A stretch of DNA of 64,000 nucleotides. Source: Osedax fenrisi (Eukaryota; Annelida; Polychaeta; Sabellida; Siboglinidae). The stretch covers positions 14,130,944 to 14,194,943 of the forward strand of contig OZ025243.1 in NCBI GenBank assembly GCA_964019155.1, written 5' to 3'. Position numbers and translations under genes: made by a program. The notes beneath the pieces were generated by a model. It made no database searches. It worked only from the letters and a program-made list of their open reading frames with translations, and was not told the origin of the DNA. Below are positions 21,860 through 34,669 of the stretch, one piece after another; positions within the stretch are counted from its first letter, which is position 1, and each line of letters opens with the position of its first letter.

Positions 21860-22514
21860 CTAAGTTAAATGAAAATGTTTTAAGACACATTCAAACAAAA
21901 GTATTCAATTTGAGCGCATATTAACGATGCGACTGACCGTTAAAAATTAGTAAAAAATTACATTGAAAAGTATTATATATAAAGTATTATATATATATAA
22001 AATAATATAGAAAAATAATCTATAACGAAAATATACGAAAATACATGAAAATGGTTGCTACAACTTAATTCTTTATATCCCTTAATTCTTAATATTTATA
22101 TCCCTAACACTTATTCTAGTAGATATGATATATGTTTTCTAATAAATATCATAAAAATTGAAACAAAAAAATGTTGGTTTTTTTAGGGGACAGAACGGGG
22201 TATACCGCTATAGCGGCGGAGAACGGAGTAGTGGTTGTTTTAATTAACGCTTAAATGGTACTGAATAGAATAACAAGTTCTATATACAATATTTAGATAA
22301 TCCAAATTTCTATAATATAAAGTAAATTTTTTTTTTAAATAATTAATTAATTATTCTAATTCATTAAATAATAATTTTTTGTCAAATTTTGACAAAAAAA
22401 ATATTATATATATTTATGCTTATTTATGTGTAAGAGTCATCGATGTAAATAAAAGATAACTTTTAATAACTTTAATAACATTAAAATTAAATTTTAAAAG
22501 TACCTTGCCTAATC
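21860..22514. other. AT-rich interval, no gene seen
   Basis: No supported coding frame. A small GC-rich hairpin (GGGTATACCGCTATAGCGG) lies near 22198. Upstream exons of the minus-strand gene should be sought here or beyond. Confidence 0.5.
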
Positions 22515-22628
22515 ATTAGCCTAATGTGACGATCTATTTAAAATAACGTATATTATTATAATAATTATACATTCAACAAAATTATATGCTTTATTGTAAA
22601 TAGATCGTCACATTAAGGCTAATGATTG
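22515..22628. repeat. small inverted repeat (hairpin MITE)
   Basis: CATTAGCCTAATGTGACGAT followed by CTATTTA is repeated in inverted order at 22600-22628 with one inserted base. The arms are about 28 bp with an AT-rich loop of about 55 bp. Confidence 0.75.
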
Positions 22629-22639
22629 TATACATTCAA

Positions 22640-23260
22640 ATATAAATTCAATAATAAATATATTTCGTGCATGTTATAATTAATTATATTAAATTAAGTA
22701 TATCTACTATTTGTATTGTATATTATAATACTACAATTATTTATACCACGATCATTTTAGGGGGTCGGTATTCGGCACATGTATCATATTACTGACCCCA
22801 TGTTTATTCTTGTAAATATAATTAAATCAAAAATTAAAATAGCCTTAGAACATTATGCATTGCCATAATATTACCCTTTGGAATTATGGTAATATTATGG
22901 CCATATACATAGGGTAAATCTCCGAGTTCTGATCCCTAAATGATTATTTATAATAACTTATTCAATATTAAATATATTTATTTGAAATTATGTAATTAGG
23001 ATAATATTATGGTAATAAATAATGTGGCTATTTTAAATTTTTGATTTAATTATATTTACAAGAATGAACATGGGGTCAGTAATCTGATACATGTGCCGAA
23101 TACCGACCCCATAAAATAATCGTGGTATAAATAATTGTAGTATTATAATACACAATACAAATAGTAGATATACTTAATTAAATATAATTAATTATAACAT
23201 GCACGAAATTTATTTATTATTGAATTTATATTTTAATAGTAATATTAAATTTAAATTTAA
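22640..23260. mobile_element. foldback element with long inverted arms, GGGGTCGGTATTCGG motif
   Basis: The left arm (about 22640-22850) and right arm (about 23030-23260) are inverted copies over roughly 200 bp. Markers are TTTCGTGCATGTTATAATTA, ACCACGATCATTTTAGG, GGGGTCGGTATTCGGCACAT and CCCCATGTTTATTCTTG on one side, and their complements on the other. The roughly 180-bp centre carries GCCATAATATTACC and its complement. There is no protein. Partial relatives lie at 23430-23490, 23825-23950 and 45150-45320. Confidence 0.8.
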
Positions 23261-24733
23261 ACTTTATAGTAATTATATTAAAATAGTGTATATTATTATT
23301 TAATATTTATTTATTAATCAGTATGTATATAATCAACTGGAATAATTAATCCTAAATCTATATCAATGATACACAAACAACTTATGACATAATTTAAAGT
23401 TAAATACGGATCTATTTTGATTGGATATTATAAATCACATGGGGTCGGTATTAGGGTAATTTAGGAGGTCGGTAATAGGACAATAATATGGGTTGCTATA
23501 ATTAAGATATATTGGTTAGTAGTTATTCAAATTAAATTATTTTTATAATTGTTATAAACATTTTATTGATCTACAATAATATTTGCAGTATTAAATTGTC
23601 TTTTAATTAATAAAGTATTTACAATGATTTAAAAAAAGCTATTATTCAAATATTTAAAAAGTAAAAACAGAATATTACATTTTATCTAATAACAATTGTA
23701 GGATTGCATATTTTTTAAAACAAAATACTTATTCATGTTGATCATTAAATTACTAACAGTTTATGTATATATATATATATATAACTTTTTTGGTATATCT
23801 TATAGTTACTGAGATACGAGACGGGTCGATATGCCGATCATATAGAATTACTATTATAGGTAGGGGAAAATCTCCGATTACCGATCCCCTCCTAATATGC
23901 CCTAGGACGATATTAACTTATCGCAGCAACAATACCTGATATATAGTTGTAACTATGGTCTTAAGGGGGTAACCTATAGGGGTAACGTATAGGGGGTAGC
24001 CTATATAAGTTACTGGCACTATTTATAGACGTATACGTATGCGTAATGCAATTAAATGTAGTGTGATAGTTTATATGATAAACCATATACAATATAATAA
24101 TATTATTAATGTGTAAAGTTTAAGGCTGTTTCTAGAATACAGATTAGGAGAATACGAGGTGTATGCTTGTAGTACTTACGTAGTGTGTATTACATGCACA
24201 CATATGTATATTATCATTATAAGATTAGTATATAGTATCTAATCTAAAGAATATTGACAATTTATAACATATATAGTTATATAGCATATAAAGTAACTAA
24301 ATATACATAACTATATATAGTTATTATATCCTACATGATTATAACATTGTATAAGACATTACAATGGTTTAGAGTGATAATTGTGGTGTGCGGGTGTGTG
24401 TGCGGGTGTGTGTGCGTGTGTGTATAGGAACCTGTTATGTTATCCACTTCATAACTCGAGTAAAGATCATTGAAATAGTTTGAATAAGTTTCCAATATTG
24501 TAGATTCTTGTAGTAAAAAGAATACACAATCTGTAAATAAATAAGTTATTTATAGATGACATTATATATATATATATATATTATTGTTTTGATATTATTT
24601 TATATTTATTTGATAGAGTCATTTCATATCATTGAAGAATAATTCAAGAATAATTCAAGAACTCATATGATGTTGTTTTTAATTATAAGTTATAACTGAA
24701 TAGCCGTAATGTCCATTAGTAGCCGCTATCATA

Positions 24734-24738
<5 letters not shown>
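23261..24738. other. AT-rich interval with fragments of the foldback family
   Basis: GGGGTCGGTATTAGGG near 23441 and AGGGGAAAATCTCCGATTACCG near 23864 are remnants of the foldback family. A (GT)n-rich run lies at about 24388-24424. No coding frame is supported. Confidence 0.55.

Positions 24739-24803
<65 letters not shown>
24739..24803. repeat. (TA)n array
   Basis: About 32 TA dinucleotides without interruption. Confidence 0.95.
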
Positions 24804-24805
<2 letters not shown>

Positions 24806-24962
24806 TCGCATGTATGTATATGTTTATGTGTGTATATGTATGTAATACATACTATGTATATAGGAGAAAGTATCAACGTTTCGCTGGTGGTTATATCGCA
24901 ATATATATTGATCATACAGAAAAACATTACATATGAAAAGTATAGATAATTAAAACATATTA

Positions 24963-24996
<34 letters not shown>

Positions 24997-25024
24997 ATAT
25001 ATTTTTATATATATATATATATAT

Positions 25025-27270
25025 AGGGGCGTCGGAACGATATTTTGTATGGGGGGGGGCTATTTATTTCTATTTTATATTATATATCCTATTATTTATT
25101 ACTAATATAATTACTAACTATATCTTATTAATATCGTATACCTCTTTAGTCTATGTTAACCCTTTAATATATGCAATTAATGATATTTAATTTTAATAAT
25201 AATAAGTAGGAATATATTAGAAAATAAATAATAAACATTTCATAATTTATTATTACATAAATATAGTTTTTATTTATAAATATACCATTCTCAATTGTGT
25301 GAATTATTTTTTGATTGATATTTTCCAATACTAATGCATTGAATCTACTATCTAGCATAGTAGACCGTAACAACGTATTTATTATTCGTAGCTTACTACA
25401 TCCACGCTAACATGACAGAACTTGAGGGACAAACCAATACAATTTATCAAATCTATTATGTCGGAAAATATTTTTTGAATTTTAGGAGATTGTTCCATCA
25501 TATAAATGTTTATCCTCTTCAGATGGTATTGAACTTATTTATTGATTTGAACATATGGAAATTCGATTTTTCAATCGTTAATTCTTTATATATTTTTAAA
25601 TAACATCTGTATAGTGTAGTAAATGAATAGGATTAATAAGATTAATCTAAAAAAACAAACCTTTTTTTCATGAATTATATTATTTGTAATAATGATTACT
25701 TTAATTTATAAGAATGTATAAATAATGTTTTCTTAGTATAAAATTAGGTTTTAATTTTCATCGTTATGGAATCAAACAACTCAGTATATTTTATTCTGTA
25801 AATATTATTGATAAAGTATATTAACATATTAACTGATCATATCTAATCACATTATTATATTAACATAACATTAATAATGTTATATTATTTTATCTAGATG
25901 AGGTATCTTACATAGTCTTTTGAACTTTCATTACTATTCATTTCATACATATTTATAATAATTTATATGAATTTTATAGTATGTTTATATAATATGTTTA
26001 TAAAAGTATGTTATTAGCCTTGAATATATATAAAAACTTGTATATATAAAATACTTTTGTTTCTATATCTTCAATGAATGTGTGCAAATTATTTCTATCA
26101 TTATTAAATTTAATTAGAATCATCTTTATTATTATCTGATCCTTTATGTTTATTTATTATTGATTTTTATTATAATTATAATCATATATTCTTTCAAGTA
26201 TATTTTTTATAAATGTTACCTTCAATAGTATTTGTTGATATCATGAAAGCTTTCACCTTCATATCCAAGCTTTCAAATATCAAACTTTAAATATTCATAG
26301 AACAAATATTTGACTTATTCATATTTTTTAATAATAAATTTGCAATATATTTGTGGTCATTGGTAATATAATCTAATTCTTTATATTATTTCAGTGCATA
26401 GATTATATAACTATATTGATCTAATGTTGTTTTAATACATGCTTTTCCAGTCTATCTTGTTAGGCATAATGGTTTCAATATATTTGCTTTGTTATTATTA
26501 GTATTATATACAATCCGGAATTTGATCATTTGTCATATAATAATCCCAAATCATGAACCACTCTCAAGGCTTTTCTTATATTTATATTATTATCTAATTA
26601 TTATGCTATTAAGTTTATGCGATGAGCTCCACATTGTGTATAAAAATGTAAGGCTGTCTATTCATTATTATAGTCTTTACACTATTATATTGACCAGACA
26701 TATTAGCTGCACCCGTCATATGACTGTCTTCTTAATTTAGAAATAGGCAAGTTAAGATGTTAAAGTTCAGATAACATTACATTTTCTATATTTAAGTTGT
26801 ATCCTCAGTCATATTGCATATTCATATACATATTTCTTTAATTTCTAGTTTTTATGTCAAATATCGAACCACCAAAATGTCCTGCTCACTTCCGGATATA
26901 TCTTGAATTCCATCACTTTGAATTGAGAAACTTCCATTAATATCTTATAATAAAATATTTAATAATTCAGATTTATATAGATGAATAATTTCATTCTTAA
27001 TATCGCCAGATAACAAGTATCTCTCAGAGATTCTCTCATGAATATTATCATATTTCATGGATGGGGGGGGGCAAATAATACTTAGCCCCCCCCCCATATG
27101 TTTGGTAACATTCTTTAGAAAATTTTTTTATTAACAAAGACAATATAATAGATTTAATATATATACAATTTATTAATACACATTTCATGGGGGGGGGCAA
27201 AACAGACTTAGCCCCCCCCATATTTCTGAATGGGGGGGTCCGATACCCCCCGCCCCCCCTGTTCCGACGC

Positions 27271-27274
<4 letters not shown>
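25025..27274. mobile_element. hAT-type element, family 2, with decayed transposase
   Basis: Ends AGGGGCGTCGGAAC and GTTCCGACGCCCCT are perfect inverted copies. G-rich and C-rich tracts (runs of 9-10) lie close to both ends, with a CCATTTCATGG..GGGGCAAA..CTTAGCCCCCC unit present twice near the right end. Both sides are (TA)n, so an 8-bp duplication cannot be read. The minus strand carries a broken hAT transposase, which fixes the superfamily. Confidence 0.82.
25164..26990 (-). pseudogene. hAT transposase (DUF4371/TTF-type), decayed
   Basis: Read on the minus strand from right to left. FSIQSDGIQDISGSEQDILV matches the 'ADETTDISxKEQL' segment at the start of the DUF4371 catalytic region. TGAANMSGQYNSVKTII matches 'GASNMSGxYxGVQ', and RQPYIFIHNVELIA corresponds to the 'xYVHCxAHxLNL' segment with its CxxH lost. 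SKLRIINTLLRSTMLDSRFN with LVLENINQKI matches the C-terminal dimerisation domain ('SFSKLKxIKxYLRSTMxxERL'). Stops and frameshifts are spread throughout, so there is no activity. The order and strand agree with a single transposase gene filling the element. Confidence 0.8.
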
Positions 27275-27316
<42 letters not shown>

Positions 27317-27897
27317 TGTATACATTTACTTTCAATAAATCAATATTCAATGACTTTTCCATTATTGATTGATTTATTACTTGTTTAACTTTAGGGTTGG
27401 TGCGACATGTGTTCTAAAAATAGATGTTGACATGTATTTTATAATAACAATAGTGGTCTACTAAAAGTATATTAACTTATTTTTAATTTATATATTCAAT
27501 ATAATATTTAACAAAATTATAGACATTATATTGATCTATAATAATTGCATTTATTTATAGAATATGAAATAAAATATTTAATAAAAATTATATTTAACTA
27601 ACAAATTATAATTATTTTAAAAATAAATGATAAAATAATTCATATTTTAAATTTTAAAAGTTATTAAATATAAAAAATGCAAATGTTGTGTAATTATATA
27701 TATTATAAATTTTCTGAAAATTTAAACCAATTTTAAATATTATTAAAAATTGATACTGTTTGAATGAGTTAAATTGACACAAATAATTATTCTGGGTATA
27801 TTGCTTCTTAAGATTTACAATAAAATTATGAAACATGTATGACTAAACAGTCGATAACTTATCACATTATGGTATACACATGTAAATGCTGATTATT

Positions 27898-27933
<36 letters not shown>

Positions 27934-29598
27934 GTGTGCTTTACAATATTTTCATTAAATTATGAATATTATTAAATTAAATTAATTTTTTTTTAATTAT
28001 TTTTATAATTTAATAAAAAATTTTATTTACATTTGGTTATTTTATAATGATATTTTACGTAAAAACATGATTTTTATATCATTTTAAAGATAATAAAGAA
28101 AATATTTGGTATTTTAATCATCATATACAATAATACTCCTATCAAATACAAAAATTTGAAACACAATTTATTTCCTCAATTTCAGAGGGAGCTCCTTAGG
28201 GATAATGATGATTAACAAATAAGTAAAGGATATTTATTATATCTTAATATTGAATACCGTAGATTTACATTTTGTCTAATTATATATTGAATTTTAGAAT
28301 AACGGGTCAAATAATTAAGGTATCGTTATATATCGGTCGCTATTGGAAAAACCGTGGAGTTTGGGAATTCACCGAAAAATGCACCTTTGTATTATCTTTA
28401 ATTAATTAAATATTATAATATAAAATTGTTATAAAATAATTCTTAAGAGAGTTATCTTGAAAATGTAAATGCAGTATATATTAATATGTTTAAAATCAAA
28501 TTATTCAATATTTTTATATTTAGTTGACTTCAATGTTAGAAAAAAAGTTCTTTAGATTCAAATAAAGGGTACATTACAATATATCCATGGATGACTATGT
28601 ACGCGAACCCTTTGCAGGGTTATTTGGACAAAATAACCTAAAAAAACCCTTTCTAAATATTATTTCAAAAGAGTTCTTTGGACATCAATAATCTAAAGAA
28701 AATTTTCTGAATATTATTTATAGGGTTCATTGGAATTGTAAATATATATGAACCCTTTTATTATTTGGAATTATAAATATATAAGAATATATATTAGATT
28801 ACGAGTCCAAAGAACCTTATATAAAATAACAAATTTCTGTACATTAATTCGATCATTGAAAATAACCCATTTATTATATATTTATTTCATATTTAAGGTT
28901 CTCTTGATTTTATGAATCCAAAGAATCCCCATGCTATTGGCATGTAGTTCTTTGGACTAAATACTCATCCATATAACCCTTACTTCTAACAGTGTACTAC
29001 CCTACCCCTGATAAAAAAAACCAAGAAGTATTTGTAATTTCCCATATTCGTGATTACAATAAAATCCGGGTTCAAGCCCATTAGTACCAATAAATTAAGT
29101 TTAACATAATATTTAAAAGTGATATAATATAATTGAACATAAATATATTCGGCTTTCGTTAAAACACGGATAACTGAACACTTGATTGTAAACAGTTATG
29201 TCATTTTAATTACTAGATAGGGTGAAAGTATACCACCAAATAAAAAATAACAAATATCATATATATATATATATATATATATAAATATGTATGTATCATT
29301 ATAATTATAATTATTTTTATATACTATAGTATATATATATATATGTATTAATTATATTTTGATTGATAACAATTTTAATAATTAATATATATCTAAACAT
29401 TACGATATATTAATTAATTTTCGGATAATGTATTCTAAATGGTTATTATATAAAAATTATATTAATTATCGGATAATATATAATGATTAAACATATACGA
29501 TAGAATGATAGAATGGGTTCGTACTAACTTGGCCGTCCATTGTTATAGTATGGGGAATTATGGTAACAGTGGGGCTTAATAGATTTCGCCCCACTTAC
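27275..29598. other. AT-rich interval, no gene seen
   Basis: Begins with (TA)n to about 27312. One possible non-autonomous element at 28528-28994 has imperfect inverted ends (CAATGTTAGAA and TTCTAACAGTG) and contains several AGTTCTTTGGA motifs in both orientations; there is no matching target duplication. The rest is plain AT-rich sequence. Confidence 0.5.
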
Positions 29599-29697
29599 CG
29601 GGCTCACATACATCAGAAACGATAACATCGCGATGCTTACTCCGCCTAGCGGGAAGAACGAGAGGTACATCTTCTCGGCTGAACTACTGAACGGAAA
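29599..29697 (-). CDS. single coding exon with a membrane segment (unrecognised gene)
   Basis: A 99-base, 33-codon exon in phase 0 at both ends. The acceptor is AAGTCTCAG and the donor CCCG/GTAAGTG is near-consensus. It encodes FPFSSSAEKMYLSFFPLGG followed by VSIAMLSFLMYVSP, a hydrophobic stretch of about 20 residues with small residues in the middle, probably a transmembrane helix. GC content is well above the surroundings. It does not join in phase to the first known exon of the minus-strand gene at 21859, so it is either a separate gene or needs an intervening exon. Confidence 0.5.
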
Positions 29698-30389
29698 CTG
29701 AGACTTCAAAGTTATTAAAACTGGCAACTACTGCTTCATCGAGATAACAACAGATTATTAATTAATAATACATAAATAAAGTATTATTGGTCCTTCTCTT
29801 GTTAGTACCCTCCCTCCCTCTTTTTATACCATCCCTATCTCTATGTATACTCTTAATTACCCTCCCTTCCCCTTTTTACCCTACACGCCTAAGCCGACTA
29901 TGACTAATGATATTAATCACACCCATTAATAGTTAGACCGGTAGGCTGCAATATCTGCCATGTGCGATAGTAATGTCTATATTCTCTAATTAAAGCTGTC
30001 GCTAATCGATACGCTAGCAAGGACATGTCCTTGACGCTAGACTTCCCCTAGCGAGTATCTACCGCATTACTATTGCAATTCGTGTTTTTATCGTAGTAAT
30101 GACTAAGCCAGTAAGGGCTTTGGTAATGGTATACGATACGAAATAGCATACGATTAATCTTGTAATTAACCACCGTTTATAATAGTACGTTTTTATTTAT
30201 TAAAGCATAATACATATATATATATATTTGAGTATATCCATGTATACATACTATAGTATATCCTATAGGATATATATATTCTAACAATATGTTAGATATA
30301 TATATATATATATATAATTGTAATTATAATTATAATTATAATAATATTATTGTATTAATAATATTAATAATATTTTGATTTAGTATATT
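29698..30389. other. GC-richer non-coding stretch, possible promoter region
   Basis: Pyrimidine-rich CCCTCCCTCCC and CCCTTCCCC tracts at 29805-29880 are followed by less AT-biased sequence to about 30180. A perfect 16-bp palindrome CAAGGACATGTCCTTG lies at 30018-30033. No long frame on either strand. It lies 5' of the 29.6 kb minus-strand exon, so an upstream exon or promoter is possible. Confidence 0.4.
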
Positions 30390-30650
30390 TTTATTGTTAT
30401 TTTTATTTTAGTAGAGTAATTTCATTTCAACTATGAACTTAGCTAAATTATTCACTATAACCTGGCTCTACTATTCCTTCTAAAACGCTCTCATGTTAGG
30501 CATCCATGGTTTTAACGAGAGCCGAATATTATGTATATATACAATTATATAATATCACTTTTAAATATTATTTTAATACCCATATTTATGGTGTTTTAAC
30601 CCGCATTTTATTACATGTAGAGGAGAGTGGGGTTGCATGAACATTGTTCA
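30390..30650 (-). mobile_element. SINE, copy 2 (tRNA head missing)
   Basis: Shares with copy 1 the segments CGCTCTCATGTTAGGCATCC, ATGGTTTTAACGAGAGCCGA and the AACTTAGNTNAA..TTCACT stretch. It shares with copy 3 TTTTATTACATGTAG and GGAGAGTGGGGTTG(C/T)ATGAAC. The A and B boxes are not recognisable here, so this copy is truncated or diverged at its head. Confidence 0.75.
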
Positions 30651-30956
30651 TTGAACAGATGTTTTGCATGAGCCATCTGGTATAAATATTGTATGTTGAT
30701 AAGAATTATTATTTTTAATGGACTCGAGTCCATACGATCGTATCATCATCTAAGCTGCATTAGCGGATTATCAAGAATGTATACATTATCGGAAATGATT
30801 TTATTTTTTAAATATAGATAATTAAAATTGTATCAACAATTTATCAAACATTTAATATATATATATATATTATAATACAAAAAAAGTAATTATTCCATAC
30901 AAGGTAAAAATAATTAAAATATATTTAATTATCATTTTATTTAATTTCATGTCATA

Positions 30957-31927
30957 GGGGAAAGTAACCGAATATATTCGGTATACGTAATATATTCCGT
31001 ATACTTATATTGCCCGAATACGGACACACTCGGTATCTCAGAAACCATAAATCCCACAAAAAATTTGAATGAATCAAATATTCATAATTATATATATAGT
31101 CTACAAAAGTATTTTTATTTTTTAATTATTCAAAATATTAATGATATATCCAATAAATTGATTTTTTTATTACGTTTTTAAATTTATGAAAAAAAAATTC
31201 TACTTAAAATCTTCTCAAGATTATATAAATGTATCGATATAAAATATAACACTATATTATTAAAAAATAAAGTATTCTAAAATTATATATATAATTTATA
31301 TATTTGTTATAAAATATTCAATAAGTTATAAGCATATATCTATAGGTCATATAAGTACCTAATACAGACACTCTATAGAGTAATCTATATATGTCTTAAT
31401 ACGGACACCATGTAACCAACCAGCACGCAGCGTATGAACTATTCAGATTTTCATAAAAATCGCGTGAGTTATAATATTAATACCACCAATAAATATAAAT
31501 CTAAAATTTGTATTATTTAGATGCTTAAAATGTATTATTAATAAGAAAATAATAAAAATAAATAAATTATTAACTAATTAAATTAGAATAAATTGTTCAT
31601 AAACTTAATTATAAATAATTTAATTGTAATTTGATTGATTCATCAATACTATATAGTTTATCTAGTATATAGGGTGTCCGACACTGTCCGTATTATAACA
31701 CAGGGTGTCCGTATTCGCGGATTATAAATACGGACAATTTCTGGACCGGACATCCCCGTCGGACATCCCCGTTATCTATGGAATTAAAAGATTAAATAAA
31801 ATTTTAAAATCATAATAATACCTATAATCATATAATAGTAATATATTGTAATCTTGAATAAAAATAATGAGTCATAAAATGTTAAGACCATTTATTGTTA
31901 AATTGTCCGTATTAGGTTAATTTTCCC
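30957..31927. mobile_element. foldback family, shorter copy
   Basis: Starts GGGGAAAGTAACC and ends GGTTAATTTTCCC. It carries the family motif ATACGGACA/TGTCCGTAT many times, and segments such as CTCGGTATCTCAGAAACCAT and CCATTTATTGTTAAATTGTC that are also in the larger element at 42159-43725. Flanks are ATA on the left and TAT on the right. No protein frame. Confidence 0.75.
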
Positions 31928-33150
31928 TATATTTATTATGTTCATATATATATATATGAACGTTAATCGAAAATTAATTTAAAATTGAATACATAACTAT
32001 TATAATTGTATTACACAATACAAATATTTGAAATGTGGTTAAATGAATACTATTCATATAACCGAGAATGATATTGTATCTTGTGTTATATTCACCGAAA
32101 TTATTGACGATGATACTGTGATTCATTAAAATTCATCCACTGCAGTGTACACATGTGTACAATGATTTCTCTCTATGTGTGCAATGACTTACTTATTATT
32201 AAGCTTTGCGATTTTTGTAATAATTAACTATTATTATTAAATAAATGTTTAAAATAAATATTATGTAATAATGAGTGTCATAATAGAACTTGTTATGTCC
32301 CTGTTAACAACACATCATGTCTATATTATAATTCATGTAATATTCACATTTCTAAATTATAATTAATCTATATATATATATATATAGATGTTCTATAGAT
32401 GTTGTTGTTGGTATGTATATGTTAATTTAACCCCGTCGGTGTGGTTGAATTAACTTTTAAAAACACTTATATTTATTTAAATTAAAATTATAATTTCAAT
32501 ACACATATGTAATCTTATAATTATTAATTATATCTAAATGTAATACATTAGTTAGATAAAATGAGTATCTATGTATTACAATTTAAATTATTGTTTTTAT
32601 AATTGTATTGATTATTTCCATAATTATGATACTTTATACAAAAATACGATCATACAACCCCATTATTCCCTGTGTCTGAAATATTGAACTAAGCTATACA
32701 ATTATACATCTATACAGCTAAACAGTTCAATATTATTAAACATAATTATGAATGCTTGAATTAGTTATGATTAATTCATTACATTTTCATTATTACTTTA
32801 TATATATATATATATATATATTTCTTTTGAATTTAAATAAGAATATATATATATATTCTTATTTAAATTGAAACGGAAAATAGGTATAAATAACTAATAG
32901 TATAAAGAAATATAAGACATTTAATCAAATAAAATATATAAATAAGTAATATATTTGATTTAACTTATATATATTAGACAGATGGTATGTTAAGAATGTT
33001 TACCAATGATCACCTCACTAAATAATATAGTAATTCAACTTACAAATATATTCGAAAACGTATACAATATCATAAATATATAGATTATTGTATTATATAA
33101 ATAATTATATATATATTGTGCTATATAAATAATTATATATATTATATATA
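31928..33150. other. AT-rich interval, no gene seen
   Basis: Contains a 36-bp perfect palindrome built from TTAAATAAGAATATATA and its complement near 32833-32868. No coding frame is supported. Confidence 0.6.
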
Positions 33151-33151
33151 C

Positions 33152-33195
<44 letters not shown>
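33151..33195. repeat. (TA)n array abutting an RTE fragment
   Basis: Interrupted TA run ending where the RTE reading frame begins (minus strand ...FRATVD). Confidence 0.9.
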
Positions 33196-33197
<2 letters not shown>

Positions 33198-34112
33198 ACT
33201 GTAGCTCTAAATAAGTTTCTTTTGAGTTTAATTGAAAGGTTGGATTTCCATATGATATTCAAGCTATTCAAGGCTGCCCTCCACTCCCGATTCTTATGAT
33301 TACGTCATGTTGAGTTGAACCAATATAATTATCTAGATATTTGAACTATTCTACTCGTTTTACATCTCGGCTTTTCATGTTTATCTGGTTTTCGTGAAAA
33401 TTGGAGTTAGTGTGATTCCCCAATAGTTTTTTTTGTGATCGAAATAAATAATTTTGTAGGGAAAGGAAGTAAGCATATTTCATTCCATATCTCTACTGGT
33501 TCTTGAGAATATACACTATTGCACTAGTTTATTAAAATGTCTTGAAATTCTCCTAGTTTTCATACTTCAGTTGGTATTTCATCTAAGCCAACAGATTTTC
33601 CATTTGTTATGCTTTTCGTAGCTATCTTTAATTCATCTATTGTAAAATGCCTTTTTTGATATCTAGTTTATTTTATATAGTCAATGTACTTTCATCGTTT
33701 GATGTGGGAATTGATGGTTTACCAATAGTTCCTTGAAATGGTCGTTCATTAATTGAATTCGTTCTTGTCCACTGTTTGCTTTAAGTTTTGCTCTATTTGA
33801 GTTATTTCTTCCACTAAATTCATTTACTATTTTCCATGCTGAGGCTGATTTCTTGTTACACATCGAATTTTGAATTTCACTTATTTTATTCTGAACGTAA
33901 TATATGTGTTCCTTCTCATACGATTGTACAAGATACTTTTGAGATTCGTTGAAATGTCTGAACATTTCTGGTGTTGATTGATTTTATTTATGTCGCTCTA
34001 CATGGTATAGTATGTTACAGTGTTGACAACTATTATCTGTTTCCCAGGGTATTCGTTTATTCAACTTAGGTTTCAATGGGATTACTTTAGCAGCAGTTTC
34101 CTTACACATGTG
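33196..34112 (-). pseudogene. RTE-clade LINE fragment, central part
   Basis: Minus strand, 5' to 3': CKETAAKVIPLKPKLNKRIP, RHFNESQKYLVQSYEKEHI, ASAWKIVNEFSGRNNSNRAK, LKANSGQERIQLMNDHFKEL, then a broken frame with KSITNGKSVGLDEIPTE and WGITLTPI. The order is that of the RTE region between endonuclease and polymerase. A large deletion then jumps past the catalytic motifs to ALNSLNIIWKSNLSIKLKRN (33290-33196), at which point a (TA)n array truncates it. It is dead. Confidence 0.85.
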
Positions 34113-34336
34113 TATTGTGTAGGGTGCATGACATGTATAGAGAACATAACCATAACAATGTCGGGGTCTACGAACTGTATAGCTAAACCCAAAGCCAACC
34201 CAAAACCCAACCCAAAACCCAACCAACTCCGTTAGTATAACGATATAAAAACACGACTACCCCGCCCGCCCTCCCCCACTCCCACCCGCCCTTAAATGAT
34301 TTTTGGGCAGAGCTGCATTTCGCCATTTATCGAATT

Positions 34337-34609
34337 ATGATTAATATATTACGTTATTTATTTATATCCTATATCGTAATCGTAATTGTACCGTATTTTA
34401 TTAAAACACGACACTATATTGGTATAAGACTGAGTGTTAGAGCTAATAACAATAAATCTGGTAAAATCAAACATTACGATTGGGAAAGATTAATGATAGA
34501 TACAGAAACCCGATATACCTTTATTACTAAAGTGAAAACTAAATACGAAGCTCTATATGACACCACAGCTTCGCTATCTGCTAGCAAAAGGATTACTCAG
34601 TTTTAAACT
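34337..34609 (+). pseudogene. RTE-clade LINE fragment in opposite orientation
   Basis: Open frame of 89 residues. Its C-terminal two thirds (IRLSVRANNNKSGKIKHYDW, ERLMIDTETRYTFITKVKTK, YEALYDTTASLSASKR) reads like the RTE linker that normally sits immediately before the CKETAA..IPLKPK segment. That next segment is found at 34112 on the minus strand, about 230 bp away. The N-terminal part is hydrophobic and AT-rich and probably not from the element. Confidence 0.7.
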
Positions 34610-34669
34610 GTGCACAGTTTCACATTTCAGATTTTCAGAGTTTCACAGTTAGGACATGCATATATGACT

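Noticed and set aside
28528..28994. Confident MITE call
   Set aside because: Terminal similarity is short and imperfect and there is no target duplication; kept only as a remark.
34304..34320. Second hAT family 1 terminus (GGGCAGAGCTGCATTTC)
   Set aside because: Only CAGAGCTG matches; the following bases and the TAGATAC repeats are missing.
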